A model generated the notes under the pieces. It was not told where the DNA came from, did no database searches, and was given only the letters and a program-made list of their open reading frames with translations. From an uncultured Oscillospiraceae bacterium (GTDB lineage: Bacteria > Bacillota > Clostridia > Oscillospirales > Oscillospiraceae): 64,000 nt of DNA. The DNA is taken from positions 1-64,000 of the forward strand of contig CAPGBJ010000053.1 in the NCBI GenBank assembly GCA_948616425.1, given 5' to 3'. Below, in pieces: positions 34,498 to 43,293 of the stretch. Every line of letters starts with the position of its first letter. The stretch's first letter is position 1. The position numbers and the translations under genes were made by a program.

Positions 34498-34537
34498 AGG
34501 CCGGCGACCGGCCGCATTTCCAATATGGAAACAGCAG

Positions 34538-34571
34538 AGCGGCCCCCCGGAAAAACCGGGGGGCCGCTTTT
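34538..34571. terminator. Bidirectional terminator between lysR and the SLH gene
   Basis: 13-bp arms AGCGGCCCCCCGG/CCGGGGGGCCGCT around AAAAA, followed by TTTTC on the plus strand. It sits between convergent genes. Confidence 0.82.
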
Positions 34572-34595
34572 CAGCTGCCTGAGATGGACTCAAAT

Positions 34596-37500
34596 TTAGT
34601 CGGTAACAGTGCTCAGCTCGATCTTGATGCCGGTCACGTTGTCGGCCAGCGGCAGGATAACGGTCAGAGGATCGTCTGTGGGGATTTCGGGCAGGGTGCT
34701 GCCGTCGTCCCCGCCGCCGTAGACTTCCTCGCTCATAGCGGTGTAAGTGGTCCCATTGGTGGTGTAGGAGATCTTAACGGTGTTGAACTCCTTCGCCATG
34801 GCGTCGGTAATGGTGAACTGGTGGAAGGAGACCGTATTGGTCCCGGCGGTTCCGCCGCTCCAGGTGACCACAGTGCTCAGATTCTCAGAGCTGTAGCAGC
34901 CCAGGGACTTCTCGCTGGACTTGAAGCTGGTACCGGCAGTAATCTGGACGGTATAGGTGTCCTTGCTGTCAGCAGTCGAGGCGCTTCCCATGTCGGCGTC
35001 TTCCATCCCCAGAGCGGCCTGGAGCTCGCCCAGGATTTCAGCGGCGTCGCCAGAGGGAACGGCAACATCGCCCTTCAGCTCCACAGTACCCTGGCCGGTG
35101 AGCTTGGGAAGTGTATCCTGGTCAGCGGGCAGAACCAGAGTGGAGCCGGCAGGAACGGTGGTGGTGCCCTTGAACTCCACGTCCGCAGCCTCGCTCAGGT
35201 CCACGGTCTTGCCAGCCTCTACGGTGACGTTGTCCAGGATGACGGAGCCGGCGGGCTTGTCGCCGTCGGCGGCAGCGGTCTTCACAGTACCGCTGAGAGT
35301 GCCGTTGAAGGACACCTCTTTGGCGGCGGGAACGGTCAGCGTTTCATCGCCCAGGCTGGCGTTATTGGCAGTCACCACATCCTGGCCGTCCTCACCGGCC
35401 ATGGCATCGGCGATGTCACTGGCGTTGGAACCAGAGGGGACGCTGGAGGAGCCGGCGCCCGCAGGGGCCTTCTTGGACAGGTAGACGGAGGACAAATCGC
35501 TGTTGGAGGAGGAGGTCTCCACCACATAGACGTAGACGAAGCCGTCTTCCACAGCGCCCTTGACACCGGAAGGACCGATGGAGGACACGGTGTTGCCGTC
35601 GATGGTGCGGATATTCACGCCGTCGGCCAGCAGGTAGGAGCGGGAGCCCAGACGCAGGGTGCCGCCGCGGTAATCGGCGCTGCCCACATTGCCCAGGTAG
35701 TCGGCCAGTTCGCTGTAGTCATCCTGGTCGGTGATGGGGTTGGCCTTCAGGTCGGCGCGGCCGTCAGTGTAGGTGGAGATCTCGTACAGACCGGCGGGCC
35801 GGCTGCCCTGGTTGGCGGCGAACTCAGTGGTCTTTTCGCCGTTCACCACTGCCTGATACAGATAGAAGGTGTCGTTGCCCTCTTTGGTCTGGGCGGGGTT
35901 GTTGTTGAGGATGTAGACCAGATCCTCAGCACTGGCGCTGTTGGAGCCCTTGGCGTCGGTGTAGACGAAGACCAGACGGTCCTTCTCGTCCAGAACGAAG
36001 TACACAGTGCTGGCGGTCTTGGTCTCGGGGGCGTTCTTCACACCGACGAAAGCCTTATCCTTGGCCACAAACACGGTGTTGGCGTTGGCGCTGAAGATCT
36101 CCTTGGCGTTGCCGGAGCCGTCGCGGATGGGCTGGGCCTTGTCATCCAAATAGGCGCTGGCGCTGGAGCTCTGGATGGCGATCTTCTCAGTCTTGCCGTC
36201 CACAACGGAACGGGTGGTCTTGACAGGGGCCAGCTCATAGTTGCCGTCGCCGTCAAGCTTGAAGGTGTAGAATTTGTTGACAGTGATGTCAGACAGGGCA
36301 ACACTCTCGCCGTCAAACTTGTCGATGGTGATGGTCTTCTTGGTGCCGTCAGCAAACACGGCCTTGGCAATGACATCAAAACGGCTCTCGTCCTTTGCGG
36401 TGATGAAGAGGTAGTCGTTTACGTTGGTCTCGCCGTTGGCGGCCTCGATGCCCAGAACATAGCCCCAGGGATCCAGGTACAGGTTGTACTCGGTGTCATT
36501 CAGGCTGTACTTGCTGGCGGAGGCCATGTGCTCCTGACCCAGGGCGTCCTCGTCCTTCTTGGCTACGTCGTTGTACTCGTACTTCTGGCCGGCGTAGACA
36601 TAGTCCTCGCTGCGGGCGCTGCTGACCGTAGTGTTGCTCACCACGTTGGGCAGGGCCACAGACTTGACCTCGCCGTCAGCGATGGTCAGAACAAGGTAGT
36701 CATTCTCCCGCGCATTGGCAATCACGGCAAAGTTCTCTTCCTTCAGGGTCTTGCGGGAGCTCCAGGCGGCGCTCTTGATCTCAACATCCAGTTCGCCGTT
36801 GTTGGAGTCATAGTCCTCGGTGGCCTGGGCCAGCCAATAATTGGTCATAGTGATGGTGACTTCATCACGCGAACCGGCAGGCGCAGTGTTGTCATACTTG
36901 TAGTAGACCTTGGTCAGGGTGCCCTTGCCGCCGATCTTCAGCGCGCCGTCGCCGGGGTCGGCGTCAGTCAGAGTGACAGTGGAGAGCTTGTCGCCAGGGT
37001 TGGCGGGATTGTTGGCCTCGCAGGCGGTCTCGGCCTTGCCGTCGATAGAGAAGGTGACCTTGTTCGCGGCGACGGTATTGCTCAGGCCCAAATCCTTGTA
37101 GATGTCCTTCAACTTGACCTCTGTGGTGTAGGTCAGGTCAGCGGCCTTGGCATAGGTGCCGATTTCACGGCTCTTATAGGTCCAGCGGACAGCGGGTTCT
37201 TTAAAGTCGTTGCCAATGCCGTCTTCCACCCGCTTCAAGTCGCCGTTGTACAGCTGCTCGCCCAGCTCAATTGTGTAGCCGTTGAGACCGGTGACAGAGC
37301 TGCTGGCATCCTGAACCCGGTTGTCAATGATGGCTCTGGCAAAGTCCTGGCCGCTGGCGCGGACCACATAGTTGACCTTACCGCCCACCGCGGTGGTGCC
37401 GTCAGGCGTGGTGATGTGCAGGGTATTGTCATCAGCGTCCACCATGGTAGACTGGAGCGCATTCAGGGCCAGCTGAGCCACCTGGTTACGGGTGAGCTGG

Positions 37501-38018
37501 GTGTTGTTGTTGACATTAATGTTGTGGAACAGATTGATCCGGGCAGCCTGGTTGGCGGTGGCCCGGGCCCAGTCGGTGCCGAAGTCAGAGGCGTACTGGA
37601 AGTAGCCCAGGGCCTTGAGCATCATCAGGGCCGCCTGGGTGGCGGTGACGTTGCCGGTGCCGAAACGGCCGCCGCCCACGCCGCTGACGATGCCGCTGGC
37701 CTCGCAGGCGGAGACGTACTTGGCGGCCCAGTCGGGCACGTCGGAGAAGCTGTTCTGCCCCTCAAAGTAGTCTACGTTCAGATTCAGCAGGTTGGCCATG
37801 ACAATGGCCATCTCAATACGGCTGATCTTGCCATCAGGATTGAAGTTGCCGCTGTTGCTGCCGGACATGGCGCCCACGGTCTTCAGCACCTCAATGGCCT
37901 CGACGTTGTGGTCCTCCGTCACGTCGGGGTAGCTCGCGGCGCTGGTTCCGATCACCATCATGCCCAGGAGCATGACGGAGGCCAGAGTCAGGCTGAGAGC
38001 CCGCTTCAGGTTTCTCAT
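34596..38018 (-). CDS. SLH-domain surface protein 1
   Basis: 1140-residue secreted protein. A signal peptide MRNLKRALSLTLASVMLLGM ends near TSAAS. Three S-layer-homology modules follow (about 28-200): YPDVTEDHNVEAIEVLKTVG, FSDVPDWAAKYVSACEASGI and the segment near LTRNQVAQLALNAL. These bind pyruvylated wall polysaccharide. The remainder is a long beta-rich, Asn/Asp/Ser/Val-rich region without a domain I can name. ATG at 38018 is preceded by AAAGGAGG; the open frame upstream is not translated by this reading. Its first ~300 residues and its upstream block match the gene at 56068-59259. Probably a major cell-surface protein. Confidence 0.92.
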   Translation of the reverse strand: MRNLKRALSLTLASVMLLGMMVIGTSAASYPDVTEDHNVEAIEVLKTVGAMSGSNSGNFNPDGKISRIEMAIVMANLLNLNVDYFEGQNSFSDVPDWAAKYVSACEASGIVSGVGGGRFGTGNVTATQAALMMLKALGYFQYASDFGTDWARATANQAARINLFHNINVNNNTQLTRNQVAQLALNALQSTMVDADDNTLHITTPDGTTAVGGKVNYVVRASGQDFARAIIDNRVQDASSSVTGLNGYTIELGEQLYNGDLKRVEDGIGNDFKEPAVRWTYKSREIGTYAKAADLTYTTEVKLKDIYKDLGLSNTVAANKVTFSIDGKAETACEANNPANPGDKLSTVTLTDADPGDGALKIGGKGTLTKVYYKYDNTAPAGSRDEVTITMTNYWLAQATEDYDSNNGELDVEIKSAAWSSRKTLKEENFAVIANARENDYLVLTIADGEVKSVALPNVVSNTTVSSARSEDYVYAGQKYEYNDVAKKDEDALGQEHMASASKYSLNDTEYNLYLDPWGYVLGIEAANGETNVNDYLFITAKDESRFDVIAKAVFADGTKKTITIDKFDGESVALSDITVNKFYTFKLDGDGNYELAPVKTTRSVVDGKTEKIAIQSSSASAYLDDKAQPIRDGSGNAKEIFSANANTVFVAKDKAFVGVKNAPETKTASTVYFVLDEKDRLVFVYTDAKGSNSASAEDLVYILNNNPAQTKEGNDTFYLYQAVVNGEKTTEFAANQGSRPAGLYEISTYTDGRADLKANPITDQDDYSELADYLGNVGSADYRGGTLRLGSRSYLLADGVNIRTIDGNTVSSIGPSGVKGAVEDGFVYVYVVETSSSNSDLSSVYLSKKAPAGAGSSSVPSGSNASDIADAMAGEDGQDVVTANNASLGDETLTVPAAKEVSFNGTLSGTVKTAAADGDKPAGSVILDNVTVEAGKTVDLSEAADVEFKGTTTVPAGSTLVLPADQDTLPKLTGQGTVELKGDVAVPSGDAAEILGELQAALGMEDADMGSASTADSKDTYTVQITAGTSFKSSEKSLGCYSSENLSTVVTWSGGTAGTNTVSFHQFTITDAMAKEFNTVKISYTTNGTTYTAMSEEVYGGGDDGSTLPEIPTDDPLTVILPLADNVTGIKIELSTVTD

Positions 38019-38345
38019 TGGGAAATTCCTCCTTTGATTGACTGGAAAAAGTGGAAAAGAGGCCGCGTCGGGTAGACCGGGGAGGCCACCTTTTTGCGGC
38101 GAATTTCTCCATTTTTCCCAAAATTTTTGAGGCAATTCGACATTTTTGCCCCGTTAAGGCGGTGTCACACTCCTTGCGTAGGGCTAAAAAGTCGAGGAAA
38201 CGGAGGACACGGAAAGAAAATCAGCACTTTTGATGTAAAAAAGTGGGGTTGGTAGACATCTGGTAGACCGGCCCAAGTTTCCGCATCTCCACACCCCTTG
38301 TCCCCCAAGGCCTCCGCCCGCTTTTTTGGTAGACATTTGGTAGAC
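38019..38345 (-). promoter_or_regulatory. Duplicated upstream block of SLH gene 1 with GGTAGAC boxes
   Basis: This ~327-bp block is nearly identical to 59260-59586. It has five GGTAGAC boxes (plus strand; GTCTACC on the coding strand): 38071-38077, 38251-38257, 38262-38268, 38328-38334 and 38339-38345. The last four form two pairs at 11-bp pitch, and the pairs are 77 bp apart. Similarity between copies stops right after the outermost box. No clear sigma-A promoter is visible within it. The long AT-rich stretch near the start may be a 5' leader. Confidence 0.75.
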
Positions 38346-38455
38346 ATACTGCATAAATGAGAGGTGATTCTGTCACAAATTTGTTACTGCTCTGTAGCCT
38401 TCCTGTGATGACCTGGAGAACGGGGCGCGATATACTAAATACATCAGTTGAAACA

Positions 38456-38483
38456 TTGCCGGGACATTTGCGTCAGATATAGA
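38456..38483 (+). promoter_or_regulatory. Possible promoter of the PstS-like gene
   Basis: -35 TTGCCG at 38456-38461, 16-bp spacer, -10 TATAGA at 38478-38483, about 68 nt before the ATG. A second candidate -10 (TATACT at 38430-38435) lacks a good -35. No Pho-box-like repeat is recognised. Confidence 0.35.
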
Positions 38484-38551
38484 TGCAAAGGACCGTGGTT
38501 TGACCGCTGTTATAGATAGTTTCTTTCAGATGGAATCAAGGGGGTTTTTCT

Positions 38552-39529
38552 ATGAGACGAATTTGCCAGGCGCTGTCTGCCGCACTGACAGCTTTGATTT
38601 TGTTGGCCTCCTGCGGCTCCAAGGTTCCAGAGGGGGTGGGCAGTTCTGATAAGCAGAGCGGCTCCTCTTCTGGCCTGGGGAGCAGCAGTATGGGTAGCGT
38701 TTCGGATTCCAGCCAGGCCGCTTTTCAGTTTACCAGAGCAAACCTGCCCAGGCTGGATGGTTCCACCTCCACAGCGCCCCTGGCCCAGGCCATGTGCGCG
38801 GTACTGCTGGGGGAGGATATCGACCACACGGCGGACCTTGTGGATTTCTCCCGTACCACCCAGTCCTTTCGAAATTTGATGGATGGGCAGGCCGACTTGG
38901 TGCTGGCTGCTGAGCCGGCCCCAGAGGTGCTGGCCGAATTGGAGGCGGGCGGCCGGTGGCTTATTACCCCCTTTGCGAAGGACGCGCTGGTCTTTGTGGT
39001 CAACCAAAACAACCCGGTGGACGGTCTGACAGCGGATCAGGTCCAAAAAATTTATACGGGCGAAATCACCAACTGGAGTGAAGTGGGGGGAGAAGATTTG
39101 GATATTGTCCCATTTCAACGCAATCAGGGGGCGGGCAGCCAGACCATGTTTAAGAAGCTGGTAATGGATGACCTGGAGCCGATGCAGCCCCCTCTTACCT
39201 GGACCTCCAACAGTATGGAGGGCCTGCTCAATGCAGTGCGGGAGTATGACAACTCCGCCGCCGCCCTGGGCTATACCGTCTACTATTACGCCAATGACAT
39301 GGAGATGGCCAAGGGACTGAAGGTGCTGGCCATTGACGGGGTGATCCCCTCGGCGCAGACAATTCGGGCGGGAGATTACCCCTTCCTCAACCCCTATTTT
39401 GTCTCCATTGCCAAAGATACCCCAGAGGACAGCCCCACCCGTATCCTCTACGATTGGGTCCTGGGGCCGGCAGGCCAGAGATTGGCCGCTATGGAGGGCT
39501 ATGTCCCTGTGATGGATGTGGAGGGCTGA
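38552..39529 (+). CDS. PstS-like substrate-binding lipoprotein
   Basis: 325 residues. The signal peptide ends in lipobox LLASC (Cys about residue 21), followed by a Ser/Gly-rich linker. The binding domain carries the phosphate-binding-type loop LDGSTSTAPLAQ and the mid segments VDGLTADQVQKIYTGEITNW and FQRNQGAGSQTMF, as in PstS. No pstCAB genes lie nearby, so it may be a stand-alone sensor or binding protein rather than part of a complete transporter. The downstream lipoprotein begins 3 nt after its stop. Confidence 0.87.
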   Translation: MRRICQALSAALTALILLASCGSKVPEGVGSSDKQSGSSSGLGSSSMGSVSDSSQAAFQFTRANLPRLDGSTSTAPLAQAMCAVLLGEDIDHTADLVDFSRTTQSFRNLMDGQADLVLAAEPAPEVLAELEAGGRWLITPFAKDALVFVVNQNNPVDGLTADQVQKIYTGEITNWSEVGGEDLDIVPFQRNQGAGSQTMFKKLVMDDLEPMQPPLTWTSNSMEGLLNAVREYDNSAAALGYTVYYYANDMEMAKGLKVLAIDGVIPSAQTIRAGDYPFLNPYFVSIAKDTPEDSPTRILYDWVLGPAGQRLAAMEGYVPVMDVEG

Positions 39530-39532
39530 GCG

Positions 39533-40900
39533 ATGACGAAGAGATGGTTGGCGCTGCTCCTGTCCGCCTTTGTGCTGACGGGATGTGCCTCTGTTGGCCT
39601 GGACTCCAGCGGCAGCGGCTCCGATGGGCAATCCTCCGGCAGCGCGATCTCCCCTCCGGATTGTTCCAGCAGTGAGGCGGAGTGGGACGAGAGCTCCGGG
39701 GTGCTGGTGGATTGGTCCCGACTGAAAGACAGGCAGAGCCGTCAGCCGGATGTGGACGGGGGACGTTGGTATCCAGACCGCACCGATGTCCTGATTCCTG
39801 GGAGGAACTATGGCCCCTTAATCCCCTACATTGGGGATCAAGCCTATATGTTTAACCGCTGGGAGTATGCGGGGGAGGTCCAGGAGTACTGGTCTGACTG
39901 GCCCAACTCCTTCTATGGTCTGATGACGCGGGATGGAGAGATTGTGGTGGACCCGGTGTATCAAAGTGTCGGGTACTGCGCCTACGGAAAGGAGGGCTCC
40001 CTTCCCATTCTGCTGCTGTCAAAGAGCGGCCCGGCCTGGGAGGAATTCGGCAATGGCAGCCGGTACGCTGTGGCCGCAATCGATGGCAGCTGGATCACCG
40101 ATTTCGAGTTTATAAATTACACCAACCGGGGGAATCAGCTGTTTCTCTTGCGGCCGGAGGGCTGTACCGTACTGGACAGTGCCATCGGGGAGCGGGAGGA
40201 CTGGAGCTGGGAGGAGTTGGGGGTGTCTGAGGAGGATCTGCCCGAGACCCTCTCCTTTCTTCAGTGGGTCACCGGTCTGACCTGGCTGGACCAGGGCGTC
40301 TATCTGGGGCAGAAGGATGAGATGGGCTCTGGCGTGAATTGGGAAGAGGCCCAGGCACGGGTATTTCAGCCCGAGACCGGTCAGATCTACTGGATAGAAC
40401 AGGGCCAGTGGGACCAGTGGTGTAAGGAAGACGCGGACCGGAGATGGCGCGAGCCCGAGGTTGTGACCGGGCAGGATGGTCAAATGGTTATCACGGTGGA
40501 CGGACAGTCCTATCCGCTGGAGGATACCGGCCCGGACTTCTGGCTGTATGTGCTGAGGGGAGATTTTGTGATTGTCTATCCCCAGGATGGCGAGATAGAA
40601 TATCTGTACCGCCTGTCAAGCGGGGAGCGAATACTGGAAGGAAAAAGCTTACACCTCATCACCGACCTGTTTCGTCCAGAGGTTGTCCTCCCTGCCGCCT
40701 ATGAGCAAGGGGTATGGACCGTATACAATGACCGCATGGAGTCCCTTTTTACCCTGCAATCCACCCGACAAGATCAGTGGATACGGTTTTCGCTCCAAGA
40801 CGGACTGCTGTCCCTCCATGACGACAGCACCTTCTTTGGTTGCTATGACCTGGACCAGGGGGAGTATGTCTTTTTCCGCAATCTTGGGCTGGGAGACTGA
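39533..40900 (+). CDS. Lipoprotein with WG-repeat-like segments
   Basis: 455 residues. The signal peptide with lipobox LTGC (Cys about 18) precedes a Ser/Gly linker. Mid-protein segments such as YGLMTRDGEIVVDPVYQSV resemble WG (KWG) repeats ('G.id..Gk.vi.p.Y'), and AAIDGSWITDFEF is another. The C-terminal part repeats Y/W-rich strands, suggesting a beta-propeller-like domain. Coupled to the PstS-like gene (3-nt gap), so the two probably act together at the cell surface. Function unknown. Confidence 0.78.
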   Translation: MTKRWLALLLSAFVLTGCASVGLDSSGSGSDGQSSGSAISPPDCSSSEAEWDESSGVLVDWSRLKDRQSRQPDVDGGRWYPDRTDVLIPGRNYGPLIPYIGDQAYMFNRWEYAGEVQEYWSDWPNSFYGLMTRDGEIVVDPVYQSVGYCAYGKEGSLPILLLSKSGPAWEEFGNGSRYAVAAIDGSWITDFEFINYTNRGNQLFLLRPEGCTVLDSAIGEREDWSWEELGVSEEDLPETLSFLQWVTGLTWLDQGVYLGQKDEMGSGVNWEEAQARVFQPETGQIYWIEQGQWDQWCKEDADRRWREPEVVTGQDGQMVITVDGQSYPLEDTGPDFWLYVLRGDFVIVYPQDGEIEYLYRLSSGERILEGKSLHLITDLFRPEVVLPAAYEQGVWTVYNDRMESLFTLQSTRQDQWIRFSLQDGLLSLHDDSTFFGCYDLDQGEYVFFRNLGLGD

Positions 40901-40925
40901 AACTGTAAACAAATTATGAACCCTC

Positions 40926-40954
40926 TTGCTTTTTTGGGCGGACTGCGCTAGAAT
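40926..40954 (+). promoter_or_regulatory. htpG promoter
   Basis: -35 TTGCTT at 40926-40931, 17-bp spacer, -10 TAGAAT at 40949-40954. The CIRCE operator begins within the -10 and covers the start site. Confidence 0.8.
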
Positions 40955-40992
40955 ACGGTTAGCACTCGTGTAATTTGAGTGCTAACCGTATT
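40952..40992. promoter_or_regulatory. CIRCE operator (HrcA site) at htpG
   Basis: TTAGCACTC-N9-GAGTGCTAA at 40959-40985 is the exact CIRCE consensus bound by HrcA. Here the palindrome extends to 16-bp perfect arms (40952-40967 and 40977-40992). It overlaps the -10 and lies about 40 bp before the htpG start. Confidence 0.96.
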
Positions 40993-41032
40993 GTTATCAA
41001 AGTAAATTTATATACATGGAGGAATCGGAATC

Positions 41033-42949
41033 ATGGCGAAGAAGCAATTTAAGGCCGAGTCCAAGCGGCTGCTGGACCTGATGGTCAATTCCATCTACAC
41101 CCATAAGGAGATTTTTCTCCGGGAGCTGATCTCCAACGCCAGCGACGCGGAGGACAAGCTGTCTTACAAGTCCCTCACCGATGACAGCGTGAGCGTAAAG
41201 CGCAAAGACCTGAAGATCACCATCGTCCCTGACAAGGAGGGGCGGCTGCTCACCGTGTCGGACAACGGGGTAGGCATGTCAAAGGAGGACCTGGAATCCA
41301 ACCTGGGTACCATCGCCCGGAGCGGTTCGGGCCAGTTCAAAGCCGGCCTGGCAGAGGACGACAAGGCTGCCGACAAGATTGACGTGATCGGTCAGTTTGG
41401 CGTGGGCTTCTACTCCGCCTTTATGGTGGCCGACCATGTGACCGTCATTTCCCGGGCCTGGGGGTCTGACGAGGCGTGGATGTGGCAGTCAGACGGGGCG
41501 GACGGCTACACGGTCACCCCCTGTGAGAAGGAGACCCCTGGCACCGACGTGATTATGCATATCAAGGCCAACGCCGATGAGGAGAATTACGACCAGTATC
41601 TTGACACCTATAAATTACAGGAGCTAATTAAAAAGTACTCCGACTATATCCGCTACCCCATCGTCATGGAGGTGGAGGACTACCGGCAGAAGGAGAAGCC
41701 GGAGGACGCGCCCGAGGACTACAAGCCTGAGTGGGAGACGGTCAAGGAGTGGAAGACCCTCAACTCCATGGTCCCCCTGTGGCAGCGGCAGAAGTCCAAG
41801 GTAAAGCCCGAGGAGTACGACGCCTTTTATAAGGAGAAGTTTGGCGACTGGCAGCCCCCCTTGACTGTCATCCACACCAGCGCCGAGGGGGCGGTGACCT
41901 ACAAGGCTATGCTCTATGTCCCCAGTCAGACGCCCTACGACTTCTACACCCGAGAGTATGAGAAGGGGCTGCAGCTGTACTCCTCCGGGGTTTTAATCAT
42001 GGACAAGTGCGCCGACTTGCTCCCCGATCACTTCCGCTTCGTAAAGGGCGTGGTGGATTCCGCCGACTTCTCTTTGAACATCAGCAGGGAAGTTTTGCAG
42101 CATACCCGGCAGCTGAAGACCATCGCCTCCGCCCTGGAGAAAAAGATCAAAAATGAATTGCTCAGACTTCAGAAGGAGGACCGGGAGAAGTATGAACAGT
42201 TCTGGGCCGCGTTTGGCACACAGCTGAAATATGGGGTGGTGGCCGACTACGGCCGGCACAAGGAGGTCCTCCAAGACCTGCTGCTGTTCTGGTCCTCCAA
42301 GGAGGGGGGCAACACCACCTTGGCCGCCTACAAGGACCGGATGCCCGAGGACCAGCCCTACTACTACTACGCCTGCGGCGAGAGTGTGGACAAGATTGCC
42401 AAGCTGCCCCAGGTGGAGCGCATCTTAGACAAGGGCTATGAGATTCTCTACTGTACCGAGGATGTGGACGACTTTGTGATGAAGGGTCTGCGGGAGATAG
42501 ACGGGAAGGAGTTTAAGTCGGTCACCGAGGAGGACGCCCTGCCCCAGACCGACGAGGAGAAGAAGCAGGCCGAGGAGAAGGCCGAGGCGGGAAAAGGTGT
42601 GCTGGAGGCTGTGAAGGAGGCCTTGGGGGACCAGGTGAAGCAGGTGCGTATCTCCTCTATCCTGAAATCGGGGGCCTGCTGTCTGTCCGCTGACGGCCCC
42701 GTCTCCATCGAGATGGAGCGGTATATGCGCAAGGTGGAGGGCAGCCAGCCCATGAAGGCGGAGCGGGTGCTGGAACTCAACCCCGATTCCACCCCCTTTG
42801 CCGCGCTGAAACGGGCAGTGGACGCCGGAGACCAGGACACGGTGGCCAAATATGCCAAGCTCCTCTATGGGCAGGCCCTTCTCTTGGCCGACTTGCCTCT
42901 GGAGGACCCGGCGGAGTATACCACATTGGTGTGCTCGCTGATGTTGTAA
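41033..42949 (+). CDS. htpG: Molecular chaperone HtpG (Hsp90)
   Basis: 638-residue bacterial Hsp90. The GHKL ATPase domain (1-220) has ELISNASDAEDKLSY, DNGVGM and GQFGVGFYSAF. The middle domain (about 230-500) contains the catalytic-arginine region NISREVLQHTRQL, and the C-terminal domain ends in SLML with a preceding charged KKQAEEKAE linker. Length is close to E. coli HtpG. The gene stands alone under a CIRCE operator, implying HrcA-controlled heat induction. In Bacillus subtilis htpG is not in the CIRCE class. Confidence 0.97.
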   Translation: MAKKQFKAESKRLLDLMVNSIYTHKEIFLRELISNASDAEDKLSYKSLTDDSVSVKRKDLKITIVPDKEGRLLTVSDNGVGMSKEDLESNLGTIARSGSGQFKAGLAEDDKAADKIDVIGQFGVGFYSAFMVADHVTVISRAWGSDEAWMWQSDGADGYTVTPCEKETPGTDVIMHIKANADEENYDQYLDTYKLQELIKKYSDYIRYPIVMEVEDYRQKEKPEDAPEDYKPEWETVKEWKTLNSMVPLWQRQKSKVKPEEYDAFYKEKFGDWQPPLTVIHTSAEGAVTYKAMLYVPSQTPYDFYTREYEKGLQLYSSGVLIMDKCADLLPDHFRFVKGVVDSADFSLNISREVLQHTRQLKTIASALEKKIKNELLRLQKEDREKYEQFWAAFGTQLKYGVVADYGRHKEVLQDLLLFWSSKEGGNTTLAAYKDRMPEDQPYYYYACGESVDKIAKLPQVERILDKGYEILYCTEDVDDFVMKGLREIDGKEFKSVTEEDALPQTDEEKKQAEEKAEAGKGVLEAVKEALGDQVKQVRISSILKSGACCLSADGPVSIEMERYMRKVEGSQPMKAERVLELNPDSTPFAALKRAVDAGDQDTVAKYAKLLYGQALLLADLPLEDPAEYTTLVCSLML

Positions 42950-42950
42950 T

Positions 42951-42985
42951 AAAAAAGCGGAACGCCGGCGGCGTTCCGCTTTTTT
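42951..42985. terminator. Terminator between htpG and RHH gene
   Basis: Arms AAAAAAGCGGAACGC (42951-42965) and GCGTTCCGCTTTTTT (42971-42985), with poly-A and poly-T flanks so it works on both strands. Confidence 0.9.
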
Positions 42986-42986
42986 A

Positions 42987-43181
42987 CTAATCCTCAATCG
43001 TCACAAGGTCCACTGCCGAGGCCAGCAGAATGTTGATGAGCTCGTTTCTGGAGCGGTTGGTCTGGGCAGACAGGGTGTCCAGCCGGTCAATCAGCTCATC
43101 CTTCATCCGCACCGATACGATCTTGTACCCGTCGTCTCCCCTGCGGGCCACCTTCTTTTTGATCCTGATTTCTTCTGCCAT
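42987..43181 (-). CDS. Ribbon-helix-helix (CopG-like) regulator
   Basis: 64 residues. YKIVSVRMKDELIDRLDTLS forms the beta strand and first helix, and NRSRNELINILLASAV the second helix, of a ribbon-helix-helix protein. The N-terminus is basic (EIRIKKKVARRG). ATG at 43181 is 6 nt after GAGGTG; GTG at 43190 would be an alternative. It is divergent from the 43294 gene, with a perfect palindrome over the intervening promoter, so it may repress its own and that gene. Confidence 0.88.
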   Translation of the reverse strand: MAEEIRIKKKVARRGDDGYKIVSVRMKDELIDRLDTLSAQTNRSRNELINILLASAVDLVTIED

Positions 43182-43209
43182 GCTTGTCACCTCATAGGGA
43201 TATTTTAGC

Positions 43210-43247
43210 TTGACAGGAGCTGGTTTAGTATACTATAATATTATAGT
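43210..43247 (+). promoter_or_regulatory. Promoter and palindromic operator in RHH divergent region
   Basis: -35 TTGACA at 43210-43215, 18-bp spacer, -10 TATAAT at 43234-43239, reading toward the 43294 gene. ACTATAAT-ATTATAGT (43232-43247) is a 16-bp perfect palindrome over the -10, a likely RHH-protein operator. A further ACTATA half-site lies at 43257-43262. Confidence 0.75.
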
Positions 43248-43293
43248 CTTAATTACACTATAAATATGTAGTTGGTTTGGGAGGAATACACAC

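Noticed and set aside
34584..38075. 1163-codon plus-strand reading frame antisense to SLH gene 1
   Set aside because: It mirrors the SLH gene, has no ribosome-binding site or promoter and a biased Val/Gly/His/Gln composition typical of an antisense shadow in GC-rich DNA. The minus frame has a signal peptide and SLH motifs.
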